Shown: positions 7,274 to 14,522 of the stretch, one piece after another
Layout: each line of letters opens with the position of its first letter
Numbering within the stretch: the stretch's first letter is position 1
Assembly: GCF_003947415.1 (NCBI RefSeq)
Contig: NZ_QHKL01000009.1
Location: 1-64,000, forward strand
Length of the DNA: 64,000 nucleotides
Source of the DNA: Amycolatopsis sp. WAC 01376
GTDB lineage: Bacteria; Actinomycetota; Actinomycetes; Mycobacteriales; Pseudonocardiaceae
Direction of reading: 5' to 3'
The notes under the pieces: model-generated
Database searches by the model: none
Seen by the model: the letters and a program-made list of their open reading frames with translations, nothing else
Told to the model about the DNA's origin: nothing
Program-made: the position numbers and the translations under genes

Positions 7274-8316
7274 ATCAGGAACAGTTCCGCGAACAGCACA
7301 CCGATGAGGATCGCCGCCACGACGGCACCCGCGACGATCAGCCACTTCCGGGTGTCGGGCGACTTCGCCGCGGCCGACGCGGCGGGTGCGTACTGCTGCG
7401 CCGGCGGCGCGTACTGCGGCTGCGGCGGCTGATACTGCTGCGGCTGGTGCTGGGGGAACTGCGGAACCGGCTGCTGCTGCGGGGTCTGGTTCATCGGCAT
7501 CGGCATCGAGGCCGGAACCGTCGGCATGGCCGGCGCGGTCGGCGGGATGAACGCCGTCTGCCTGCCCTCGGTGATCGCGCTCAGCGAGCGGACCGTGTCG
7601 GCCATCGTCGGCCGCGAATCCGGCTCGGGCCGCAGCATCTTGCGCAGCGCGCCTGCCAGCGGGCCGGCGGTCTGGGGCGGCCGTTCCGAGGATTCGCCGT
7701 CCTCACCGAACGGCGGCACCCCCTCGACGGCCGTGTACAGCGTCGCGCCCAGCGAGAACACGTCGGACGCCGAAGTCGCCGGTTCGCCGCGCGCCACCTC
7801 GGGCGCCCGGTACGCCGGGCTCGGCCCGCCACCGGTGATCCCGATGTCCGTGAGCTTCACGCCGCCGTCGTCGGCCAGCAGGACCGTGCCCGGTTCGACG
7901 GTCCGGTGCACCACCCCGGCCTCGTGCATCGCGCCCAGCGCGCGGCCGAGCACGATGCCGAGCCCGGCGGCCTGTTCCGCGGTCAGCCTGCCGTGCTCGG
8001 CGAGGAAGGTCGCCATCCCGCGCGACGGAATGTACTCCATCACCAGCCACACGTCCGCCCCGTCGGGCAGCACGTCGTACACCTTGATGGCGGTCGCGTG
8101 CTCGAACTTGGCCGCGTCCTTGCCTTCTTGGATGACGACGGCCTTCGCCTGCTCCGCCCGGTCCGGCGGCAGGCCGACGGGCAGGTACATGCGCTTCATC
8201 GCGACCGTGCGCAGCAGACGCGTGTCGAACGCCAGCCACACGATGCCCGCCCGGCCACGCCCGATGGGCTGGTCCAGGCGGTACCGGCCGCCGACGATGG
8301 AACCTTCAGAACTCAA
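7270..8316 (-). CDS. membrane-anchored Ser/Thr pseudokinase-like protein
   Basis: The 348-aa product has a kinase fold at residues 1-260: glycine loop (IGRGRAGIVW), the beta-3 lysine (RTVAMKRMY), a helix-C Glu and an APE motif (YRAPEVARG). The catalytic loop reads VVHRTVEPGTVLL instead of HRDxKPxN, so catalytic Asp, Lys and Asn are all replaced, and DFG is DIG. A Pro/Gln/Tyr-rich linker and one C-terminal helix (WLIVAGAVVAAILIGVLF) follow. It starts at TTG 8316, 4 nt after the stop of an intact kinase gene, so it may be a regulatory or scaffold partner of that kinase. Confidence 0.82.
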   Translation of the reverse strand: MSSEGSIVGGRYRLDQPIGRGRAGIVWLAFDTRLLRTVAMKRMYLPVGLPPDRAEQAKAVVIQEGKDAAKFEHATAIKVYDVLPDGADVWLVMEYIPSRGMATFLAEHGRLTAEQAAGLGIVLGRALGAMHEAGVVHRTVEPGTVLLADDGGVKLTDIGITGGGPSPAYRAPEVARGEPATSASDVFSLGATLYTAVEGVPPFGEDGESSERPPQTAGPLAGALRKMLRPEPDSRPTMADTVRSLSAITEGRQTAFIPPTAPAMPTVPASMPMPMNQTPQQQPVPQFPQHQPQQYQPPQPQYAPPAQQYAPAASAAAKSPDTRKWLIVAGAVVAAILIGVLFAELFLI

Positions 8317-8320
8317 TGGA

Positions 8321-9940
8321 TCACGTTCCGGCTGGAGGCGGGGTGGTTGTCTGGCTCTGCTGACTGCTCGGAGGAGGCTCCTCGGAAGAAGTCGGCGGCT
8401 TCGGTGTGGTCTTCGGGCTCGACTTCGTGCTGGTCGGCCGATCCGGCTCGTCCGTCTGGCTCGCCTTGCTCGACGTCTTCTTCGAGGAGGTCGGCGTCTC
8501 CTTGGGCGGCTCGGCCGATTGCGTCTCCGAAGGCGTTTCCGTCGTCTCGGGAGCCGATGACGTCGCCGAAGGGGTCGGTTTCGTCGACGAGTTCCCCACC
8601 TGGGCGGGCGTCTCCGGGTTGTTCGGGCTCAGCAGCCAGAAGCCCAGCGCGGCCAGCGCCACGACCACGACACCGCCGATGATCGCGGGTTTCTTCCACG
8701 CGCCCGGCTTCTCGTCGTCCTCGTCCACCGGGCTGGTCTGCGCGCGGGTGGGCGGCGGCGGCGGAGGCGGGGTGTCGTAGTCGTCGTCGTAGGGATCGTC
8801 GTCGTATTCGCCCGCGGGGATCGGGACGGCGCGGGTGGGCGCCGGGCCGCCGCCGGGGTGGCCGCGTTCGGCGAGCAGCGCCGTCTCGTCGTAGTTGTCG
8901 TACCCGTCGTAGTCGCTTTCCGGGTAACCCGACGCGGGCGGCTGGTGATAGTCGTCTTCGTCGTAGTACGAACCCGCCGCGGCCTGCTCGTCGAGGAGCG
9001 AGCCCGAGTGACCGGCCGCTTCGCTGTCGAGCGCCTGGGTCGCGCCCGCGCCGGCGAGTGCCCCCGCGACCGGGGCGGCGAGCACGGTCTCGTCCGCGGG
9101 ACCGCCCAGCGGCGTTTCACCCCGCGCGACAGCATCGAGGAGTTCTTCGCACTCTTCGGCGGTGGGCCGGTGCCGCACCTCCGGGTGCAGCAGCACGGCG
9201 AGCACGCTGGCGAGCGGGCCGGACTGACGCGGCGGGATGATCTGCCCGGCCGCGACCGCGTGCAGCAGGCTCAGCGTGTTCTCGCTGAGGCCGAACGGCG
9301 GCTGGCCTTCGCAGGCCGCGTAGAGCGTCGAGCCGAGGGAGAAGACGTCGGACTCCGGGCCGGGGTCGCCGCCGATGGCCACCTCGGGCGCCAGGTAGGC
9401 GGGGGTTCCGGCGATCATCCCGGTCTTCGTGACCGTGACGTCGTCCTTGGCCCGCGAGATGCCGAAGTCGGTGATCTTCACGGTGCCGTTGGGCGCCAGC
9501 AGGATGTTGCCGGGCTTGATGTCCCGGTGCACGATGCCGACCGCGTGCGCCTCGGTCAGCGCCGCCGCGACCTGCGCGCCGATCCGGGCCACCTCCGTCG
9601 GCGGCAGCGTCCGCTCCTCCTGCAGCACCTGGGCGAGGCTGGTGGAGTTCAGGTACTCCATGATCAGGCACGGCTGGCCGTTGTCGTCGGTGACGACGTC
9701 GAACACCGAGATGGCGTTCGGGTGGTGCAGCCTGGCGGCGATCCGTCCCTCGCGCATCGTCCGCTGGCGGGCGTCTTCGGCGTCGTGAGCCTCAAGACCG
9801 GGTTGCAGCAGCAACTGCTTGATCGCCACCGTGCGGCCGAGTACCTCGTCGTGCGCTTGCCACACGGCCCCCATAGCGCCCGTGCCAATCCGCCCGGCGA
9901 TGCGATATCGACCGGCGACCAGGCGACCCTCGTCGCTCAC
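8321..9940 (-). CDS. transmembrane Ser/Thr protein kinase (PknB-like)
   Basis: The 539-aa product has a complete Hanks-type kinase domain at about residues 11-270: glycine loop (IGTGAMGAVWQAH), VAIKQLL, catalytic loop VHRDIKPGNILL, DFG in ITDFGIS, and an activation segment GMIAGTPAYLAPEVA with likely autophosphorylated Thr residues. An acidic, Tyr/Asp-rich juxtamembrane linker leads to one helix (IIGGVVVVALAALGFWLL) near residue 430, then an extracytoplasmic Thr/Ser/Pro tail with no PASTA repeats. GTG 9940 follows GGGAGG. It forms a two-gene unit with the pseudokinase-like gene downstream. Confidence 0.92.
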   Translation of the reverse strand: MSDEGRLVAGRYRIAGRIGTGAMGAVWQAHDEVLGRTVAIKQLLLQPGLEAHDAEDARQRTMREGRIAARLHHPNAISVFDVVTDDNGQPCLIMEYLNSTSLAQVLQEERTLPPTEVARIGAQVAAALTEAHAVGIVHRDIKPGNILLAPNGTVKITDFGISRAKDDVTVTKTGMIAGTPAYLAPEVAIGGDPGPESDVFSLGSTLYAACEGQPPFGLSENTLSLLHAVAAGQIIPPRQSGPLASVLAVLLHPEVRHRPTAEECEELLDAVARGETPLGGPADETVLAAPVAGALAGAGATQALDSEAAGHSGSLLDEQAAAGSYYDEDDYHQPPASGYPESDYDGYDNYDETALLAERGHPGGGPAPTRAVPIPAGEYDDDPYDDDYDTPPPPPPPTRAQTSPVDEDDEKPGAWKKPAIIGGVVVVALAALGFWLLSPNNPETPAQVGNSSTKPTPSATSSAPETTETPSETQSAEPPKETPTSSKKTSSKASQTDEPDRPTSTKSSPKTTPKPPTSSEEPPPSSQQSQTTTPPPAGT

Positions 9941-10159
9941 GCGACCTCCCTTTGGGCTCCGTCTTCACGTCGCGGAGTCGTCCGCGCACGCGGTGCGGCC
10001 TTCAGCACGCCACAGCGTTGGAGCGTATGCACATGTAGTGGTCTGTGTGCCGGCTTTTCCGAGACCGACTCGTGACAAGGCTAGGCGCTCACTCTGCGCA
10101 CACACACGCGGCACACTCTGATCGCACTGGGTGGAGAGCCGTTACACGCGGGGTGTCCG

Positions 10160-11005
10160 TCACATGTGCTGCGCGGACAACAGCCGCGCGTCGGTGATCA
10201 GACCGGTCGTTTCGTCGGCGAATTCCAGCACCTGCGTGACCCGGACCATGCCGCCGTCCGCGTTCCGCATGGTCACCACGGCGAGGATGGTGCCGTCGGC
10301 CTGCTCGCGGAGATCCTGGATCTGGATGGCGTCCATGGCGCTCCACGCCTCGACCAGCCTGCCCATTTCGGACTCGGCCAATACCGGCGTGAGCAGCGAC
10401 ATCGCACCGTAGGGATCGGCGTCGACGGTCTGGTAGAACTTCCGGACCGCGTCGAGCTTGCCCTCGGCCGTGGTGACCGCGGCCGGTTTGGAGACCGGCT
10501 GCGAACTGGCGCTGCTGGACGTCGAACCCTGCTGCGTGAGCGAACCCGAGGCGGTACCCGAAGACGGCTGCGGCGTCGTGCTGGTGCCCGCGGACGTCGG
10601 CGTGTCCTGCTTCCGCTGCGGCTCCGTGGAGTCCGGCACGGCGAGCCCGCCGAGCGCGGCGGCCCCGCTCATCACCTCCGGTGCGGCGGCGCCCGGCGCC
10701 GTGCCTTGAGGCTGGCCGCCCGCGAGCACGCCCGCGGTGACGACGGCGCCCGCGACCAGCAGTCCGGCGGCCACCAGCCCGGCCAGCTTTGCCCGCCGGG
10801 CGGCGCGGCTTTCCGGCTCGTCCTCTTCGGGCTCGGGCCGCGGCGACGGCTCTTCCCGGGTGCGCGCGGGAACGAACTTCTGCGGCTCGCGGAAGACCTG
10901 CTCGAGGTACTCGCGGTCCACACGGGTGTCGTTCAGGATCTCTTCCGGGATGACGTCCTCGACACGTACGGCGTCCTCACGCCGTATGCGCTGTCGATCA
11001 AGCAC
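10160..11005 (-). CDS. single-pass membrane protein with extracytoplasmic domain
   Basis: The 281-aa product has a charged cytoplasmic N-terminus, one helix near residues 72-94 (LAGLVAAGLLVAGAVVTAGV), a Thr/Ser/Pro linker and a globular C-terminal domain of about 100 residues (KLDAVRKFYQTVDADPYGAM to the end). That domain resembles NTF2/SnoaL-like extracytoplasmic domains of actinobacterial membrane proteins, but no catalytic residues can be named. It starts at GTG 11005 behind AGGAA. The neighbouring gene 11261-12499 has the same architecture, so both may be paralogous envelope proteins. Confidence 0.7.
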   Translation of the reverse strand: MLDRQRIRREDAVRVEDVIPEEILNDTRVDREYLEQVFREPQKFVPARTREEPSPRPEPEEDEPESRAARRAKLAGLVAAGLLVAGAVVTAGVLAGGQPQGTAPGAAAPEVMSGAAALGGLAVPDSTEPQRKQDTPTSAGTSTTPQPSSGTASGSLTQQGSTSSSASSQPVSKPAAVTTAEGKLDAVRKFYQTVDADPYGAMSLLTPVLAESEMGRLVEAWSAMDAIQIQDLREQADGTILAVVTMRNADGGMVRVTQVLEFADETTGLITDARLLSAQHM

Positions 11006-11220
11006 GAAATTCCTCGCTCTGGTCCGGGGCAGGCGCTGGGCCGTTCGGCCGACGCCTCTGGTCCGCGCGGCCGTCTTCTGAACGGTGCGGACCCTGCAGT
11101 CGCCAGGTAACCCTGTGCGGACGGTTCGCGGCCAGGCTCTATCGCCGGAATGCCGTCGCCATACGACGAACGGCAGCTTAGGTCACCCACCCGGACCAGG
11201 GACGACCGCTCGCCGCACCG

Positions 11221-11251
11221 CACGTGCAGAGGAACAGGACACCTGCACGTG
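11221..11251 (-). terminator. hairpin after the membrane-protein gene
   Basis: CACGTGCAG at 11221-11229 pairs with CTGCACGTG at 11243-11251 across a 13-nt loop, 10 nt beyond the stop of the reverse-strand gene at 11261. No strong T-run follows, so it may slow rather than end transcription. Confidence 0.45.
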
Positions 11252-11260
11252 CGCGGACGA

Positions 11261-12499
11261 TTACATGCCGTCGTCGACGATCTTGTCGTCGTCACCGAAG
11301 GTCAGTGTGCGCTGCTCCATGGTCTTCGTGCCGTCTTTGTGGGTGACCTCGACGGTGTTGACCGTGACGCCGCGGCGCTGGTCGATGCTGACCTTCTTCA
11401 CCTCGAAGTAGGCGACGTCCGCGTAGCGCTCACGGAGGCCCTGCGCGCCTTCTTCGCTCAGGCTTCCCGAGGTCACCGAAGAGGCCTCGTGGGGATCGGT
11501 GGTGACGTTGTTGAGGAAGATTTCGGTGTTGTCGCCCATCGTCTCCGCGTCCGGCTGCGACGCGTACCAGGGGGATGTCGTGGTGGTGCGGTCCGCGGGC
11601 GTGACCGGCGGCTTCTGCGGCCGGTCGCTCGACGACGGCGCGGGCCGCCCGGACGTGACCGGCCCGCCCGAATCCGGCTGGGATTCGCTGCTGCCGGAGC
11701 CGTCGTTGTCCGACGAGGTGCCGGAGTTGGCGGAACTGCGGTCGTCCCTGGTGGAGGAATCGGTCTCCGAGCTCGACGGGTTGCCCGCCGCACCGCCCTG
11801 CGGCGGCGTGGCCGGGTTGCCGGCGAGACCTTCCTGCGTCAGCGGGCTGCCGCCGCGGTATCCGGGCCAGCCGCCTTGGCTCTGCTGCTCCGGAAGGGGT
11901 TTGCCGACCAGGAACGAACCGGCGAAGAGCAGGCCGACGACGACCAGCGCGGACGCCGCCGCCGCGAACCAGGCGGCCTTGCGCCAGGTCTTGGGCGGGG
12001 TCGCCGAGGCGGGCACCGAGCCGAGGTCGAAGGTGCTGAGGCCGTCGACGGGCGGGGCGGGATAGACGCGGACGTCATCGGCGTCACCGTCGATCTCCAC
12101 CGGTTCGGGACGGCGGGGAGCGGGGGCGGTCAGCGTCACCTTCGTGCGCTGGGCGGCCTTCGCGCGCCGTTCCTCGGCGGAGGGCCGGACCGGTTCGGTG
12201 AACGAGACCTCGACGCGGGCCGGGCGTTCCACGGGTACCTCGCGAGCGGGCTGGGGGAGCGGCAGACGGCCGCTCGATGGGGCGTAGCCGGGACTCGGCG
12301 CCCTCCTGTTCCGCGGTGGCGGCAGCGGCAGGGAACCGATGGAGGGCGGGGCGAACTCACGCTGGGCGTGATGGCCGTGCCCGCCTGCGCGCTGCCGCCT
12401 CGGCGGCACGGGCGGGGTCCAGCTCTCGGTACCGCCCGCCCGGTGGCGGCCCGCGTGCGTGGCGCCGTCCCGTCCTTGGTGTTCCGCCCAGCCGTTCAT
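11261..12499 (-). CDS. single-pass membrane protein, Pro/Ser-rich
   Basis: The 412-aa product has about 180 residues of Pro/Arg-rich cytoplasmic sequence, one helix (AAWFAAAASALVVVGLLFAG), a long Ser/Gly/Pro linker and a C-terminal domain with alternating strands (VKKVSIDQRRGVTVNTVEVT, MEQRTLTFGDDDKIVDDGM). The layout matches the gene at 10160-11005. No function can be assigned. The ATG at 12499 is preceded by a GAGGGGG site. A 338-bp region upstream probably holds its promoter. Confidence 0.65.
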   Translation of the reverse strand: MNGWAEHQGRDGATHAGRHRAGGTESWTPPVPPRRQRAGGHGHHAQREFAPPSIGSLPLPPPRNRRAPSPGYAPSSGRLPLPQPAREVPVERPARVEVSFTEPVRPSAEERRAKAAQRTKVTLTAPAPRRPEPVEIDGDADDVRVYPAPPVDGLSTFDLGSVPASATPPKTWRKAAWFAAAASALVVVGLLFAGSFLVGKPLPEQQSQGGWPGYRGGSPLTQEGLAGNPATPPQGGAAGNPSSSETDSSTRDDRSSANSGTSSDNDGSGSSESQPDSGGPVTSGRPAPSSSDRPQKPPVTPADRTTTTSPWYASQPDAETMGDNTEIFLNNVTTDPHEASSVTSGSLSEEGAQGLRERYADVAYFEVKKVSIDQRRGVTVNTVEVTHKDGTKTMEQRTLTFGDDDKIVDDGM

Positions 12500-12837
12500 G
12501 TCCGAGCGACCCCCTCGCGGGCCGTCCCTGACGGCGATGTGACACCGGTTAAGCCGAACGGACCAGTGCTTTCACGGGATCCCTCGCTTGCAGACTCCCG
12601 GGCACTCTCGTGAGCAAATGCACGCGCATGCGACTGTGGACGCGCGGGGCCATCGCCCCCGCGCGTCATACGGGCATCGCCCGATCCAGACGCAAGGGTC
12701 CTCACGGGATCCACACTAAAAGTTCGACACGCGCAAGTCTTCACCCACTCTGCAAGTTGCAGATGTTTCACTCGGTCGGGCGCGGCCGAACGGGCCTTGG
12801 TGACGTTACGCAGTGCTATCGGTGCTGGTGGAGCCGC
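12500..12837. other. 338-bp intergenic region, probable promoter area with hairpins
   Basis: No gene is visible. The region holds a strong hairpin at about 12638-12665 (arms GACGCGCGGGG and CCCCCGCGCGTC) and a small palindrome CTGCAAgTTGCAG near 12752-12764. On the reverse strand a TAGTGT -10-like box near 12715 could drive the membrane-protein gene that starts at 12499, leaving a 200-nt leader. I see no known riboswitch. Confidence 0.4.
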
Positions 12838-13143
12838 TCAGTTGCCGCTGCGGTACTTCTGCTGGGTCGATTGCAGGGCTTTGGTGGCGGTGATCCCGCT
12901 ACCCGCTGCAAGCAAAATGGCGATGATGTCGAGCGTCGTTCCCCCACTGGTGAGCAACCAGGCGAAAAGCGAGGCCGCGGTGGTACCCGCTGCGATCGGC
13001 CAGCGTGTCTTGACGTACTGGGCGATGGGCGTGCCGCCCGCGCGCTTACCCGCCGCGTTGTTCAGCATGGCGAGGTAACCGAGATGGCCCAATGTCGCCA
13101 GGACACCGGCGATCGCGATGATCACGGCGATGAGGTTAATCAT
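12838..13143 (-). CDS. small three-helix membrane protein
   Basis: The 101-aa protein starts MINLIAVIIAIAGVLATLGH and has two further hydrophobic segments (WPIAAGTTAASLFAWLL and LDIIAILLAAGSGITATKAL) with a short basic tail. A GTG start at 13188 would add 15 residues (GTGQTGH before the Met) that do not look like membrane protein, so ATG 13143 is preferred although its ribosome site is weak. The family is not recognised. Confidence 0.6.
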   Translation of the reverse strand: MINLIAVIIAIAGVLATLGHLGYLAMLNNAAGKRAGGTPIAQYVKTRWPIAAGTTAASLFAWLLTSGGTTLDIIAILLAAGSGITATKALQSTQQKYRSGN

Positions 13144-13309
13144 GTGTCCAGTTTGCCCTGTCCCGCGTCGTCGTGGCTCGGGGAACACCCTGAGTTTCGC
13201 CTCACGGCACGAGATCGTGACGTGAGGCCGTGGTCACGTGCGCGAAACAGACCGTTCCGAGGTTCGTATCACTCACGACCACCTGGACTGAACCGGCGGT
13301 TTCGCGTGG

Positions 13310-13435
13310 CTGGATGGACGACACGCGTGATCAGGCGGACGACGCGTGTGACTGGATGGACGGCACGCGTGCGGGGGCCGGGTTCCGCGCCGAGTCGTCC
13401 ATCCAGTCACGTGTGTCGTCCATCCAGTCACACGC
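13310..13435. repeat. four-copy inverted cluster of the CTGGATGGAC motif
   Basis: CTGGATGGACGACACGCGTG occurs at 13310-13329, and a close copy follows at 13350-13370. Two inverted copies (GTCGTCCATCCAGTCAC) lie at 13394-13410 and 13416-13432. GCGTGTGACTGGATGGAC at 13344-13361 pairs perfectly with its reverse complement at 13418-13435, an 18-bp arm hairpin. The cluster fills the gap (13144-13557) between two reverse-strand genes, which otherwise contains no gene. Confidence 0.7.
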
Positions 13436-13485
13436 AACCGACACTCGCGCAGGGCGTTCACAGCCTGCCCTCACCGACTGCCCCG

Positions 13486-13557
13486 CGAAGGACGCCTTCG
13501 CGGCGTGCCATGCGGCGAAGGGCGCTTTCACCACGTGAGACGCGGGGAAAGTCCCCT
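13486..13557. terminator. hairpins after the chorismate mutase gene
   Basis: GCGAAGGACGCCTTCGC at 13486-13502 is a self-complementary hairpin, and GGGGAAAGTCCCC near 13544-13556 forms a second, directly beyond the reverse-strand stop. The GAAGG/CCTTC theme recurs in other terminators of the window (32576, 60235). Confidence 0.5.
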
Positions 13558-13845
13558 TCAGCGCCCCAGCCTGCCCCGGCCCAGATTCAGCAGCGCCATC
13601 GCCAGCTGCCGTCCCTCCGGCCCGAGTTCCCGGTAGCGCGCCAGCACGTCCATTTCACGGTTGTAGACGATCCTGGTGCCGCCTGCGGCCATCCTGGCCG
13701 CACCGATCGTCTTGGAGACTTCGACGCGGCGTTTGACCAGCCGCAGGATCTCGCCGTCGAGCCAGTCGATCTCCTTGCGGAGCTCACCGATCTCTTCGGC
13801 CGTGGCGGTGGGTTCTTCGGCGTCCGGCTTCTGTGTGGTGTTCAT
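13558..13845 (-). CDS. AroQ-class chorismate mutase
   Basis: The 95-aa product is the size of a minimal all-helical chorismate mutase, which converts chorismate to prephenate for Phe and Tyr synthesis. Helix 1 reads EIGELRKEIDWLDGEILRLV followed by KRRVEVSKTIGAAR, supplying the Arg and Lys of the active site, and VYNREMDVLARYRELGPEG follows. From memory it matches Rv0948c, which likewise sits beside uvrD1. In mycobacteria this enzyme is activated by complex formation with DAHP synthase; its weak active site alone would fit that here. Confidence 0.88.
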   Translation of the reverse strand: MNTTQKPDAEEPTATAEEIGELRKEIDWLDGEILRLVKRRVEVSKTIGAARMAAGGTRIVYNREMDVLARYRELGPEGRQLAMALLNLGRGRLGR

Positions 13846-13894
13846 CGGGACCTTTCTTCGGTCCGGATTCCCTGCTGGCCCCCGGAACAGCGTA

Positions 13895-13924
13895 AAGCCC
13901 CGGGGTCCGTGGACTCCGGGGCTT
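13895..13924 (-). terminator. hairpin terminator after the DUF1707 gene
   Basis: AAGCCCCGG (13895-13903) pairs with CCGGGGCTT (13916-13924), with a mostly paired inner stem. Read on the reverse strand it is followed by TTTACG. It lies between the stop of the DUF1707 gene at 14013 and the chorismate mutase start. Confidence 0.6.
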
Positions 13925-14012
13925 CGGGTGATGGCATTTCGGCACTATGCGATCACGGGAGCCGGAGTCCGGGTCCCGTAAAAAAATCGCGTCGCGTGCC
14001 GCATACCGATCA

Positions 14013-14432
14013 TTATGCCACAGCGAAACCGTCCTCCGGCTTGACGCGGCGGCGTGCTCCGCGGACGCGGGCGTGCACGAGGACGCTCATGGCCAGCCAG
14101 AACATCGGCATCGCCGGCCAGAAGAACGGCACCCCCGAAGCCGTCCAGCGGACGATCAAGAGCACCGAAAGCACGACGGCGACCGCGAGGTGGACTCGCA
14201 CCGCCGGATGCCCGAAGGCGACAGGCCGCCGCTTCGGCACGGGTTTCGGCAGATCGGCCGTGAGCGCGGAGAGTTCGTCTGTGTACTTGGTGGAATACAC
14301 AGTGCCGAGCCGCTCTTCTACTTCTTCGAGGGTGAGACGGCCTTCGCCGCCGGCGGCCTGGATGAGCGAGACGACCCGCTCCCGGTCGGTGTCGGCGGCC
14401 CTGAGCCGGGAGGGAATTCCGTTGGTGTCCAT
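14013..14432 (-). CDS. DUF1707 membrane protein
   Basis: The 139-aa protein has an N-terminal DUF1707 domain (IPSRLRAADTDRERVVSLIQ, then GRLTLEEVEERLGTVYSTKY and LTADLP) and two C-terminal helices (VHLAVAVVLSVLLIV, FFWPAMPMFWLAMSVLV). DUF1707 is an actinobacterial SHOCT-like domain of unknown role. ATG 14432 is chosen because GGAGG lies 9-10 nt upstream. It is divergent from pcrA, 90 bp away. Confidence 0.85.
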   Translation of the reverse strand: MDTNGIPSRLRAADTDRERVVSLIQAAGGEGRLTLEEVEERLGTVYSTKYTDELSALTADLPKPVPKRRPVAFGHPAVRVHLAVAVVLSVLLIVRWTASGVPFFWPAMPMFWLAMSVLVHARVRGARRRVKPEDGFAVA

Positions 14433-14522
14433 GGCATCCGATCCTCCGCCGCGAACACCGTCCGCGCGTCGGACGGCAGGCGGCAACACCGCCTACGCCC
14501 GGCGCTGTAGCGTGGACCGGCG

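Noticed and set aside
6634..8682. A 682-aa frame on the forward strand across the hydrolase and kinase-like genes
   Set aside because: It is Arg-rich shadow sequence; both real genes in the region have clear catalytic-fold motifs in other frames.
13945..14012. Terminator at ACGGGAgccggagtccggGTCCCGT
   Set aside because: The hairpin is followed by A rather than T on the forward strand, and its T-run is on the wrong side for the reverse-strand gene.
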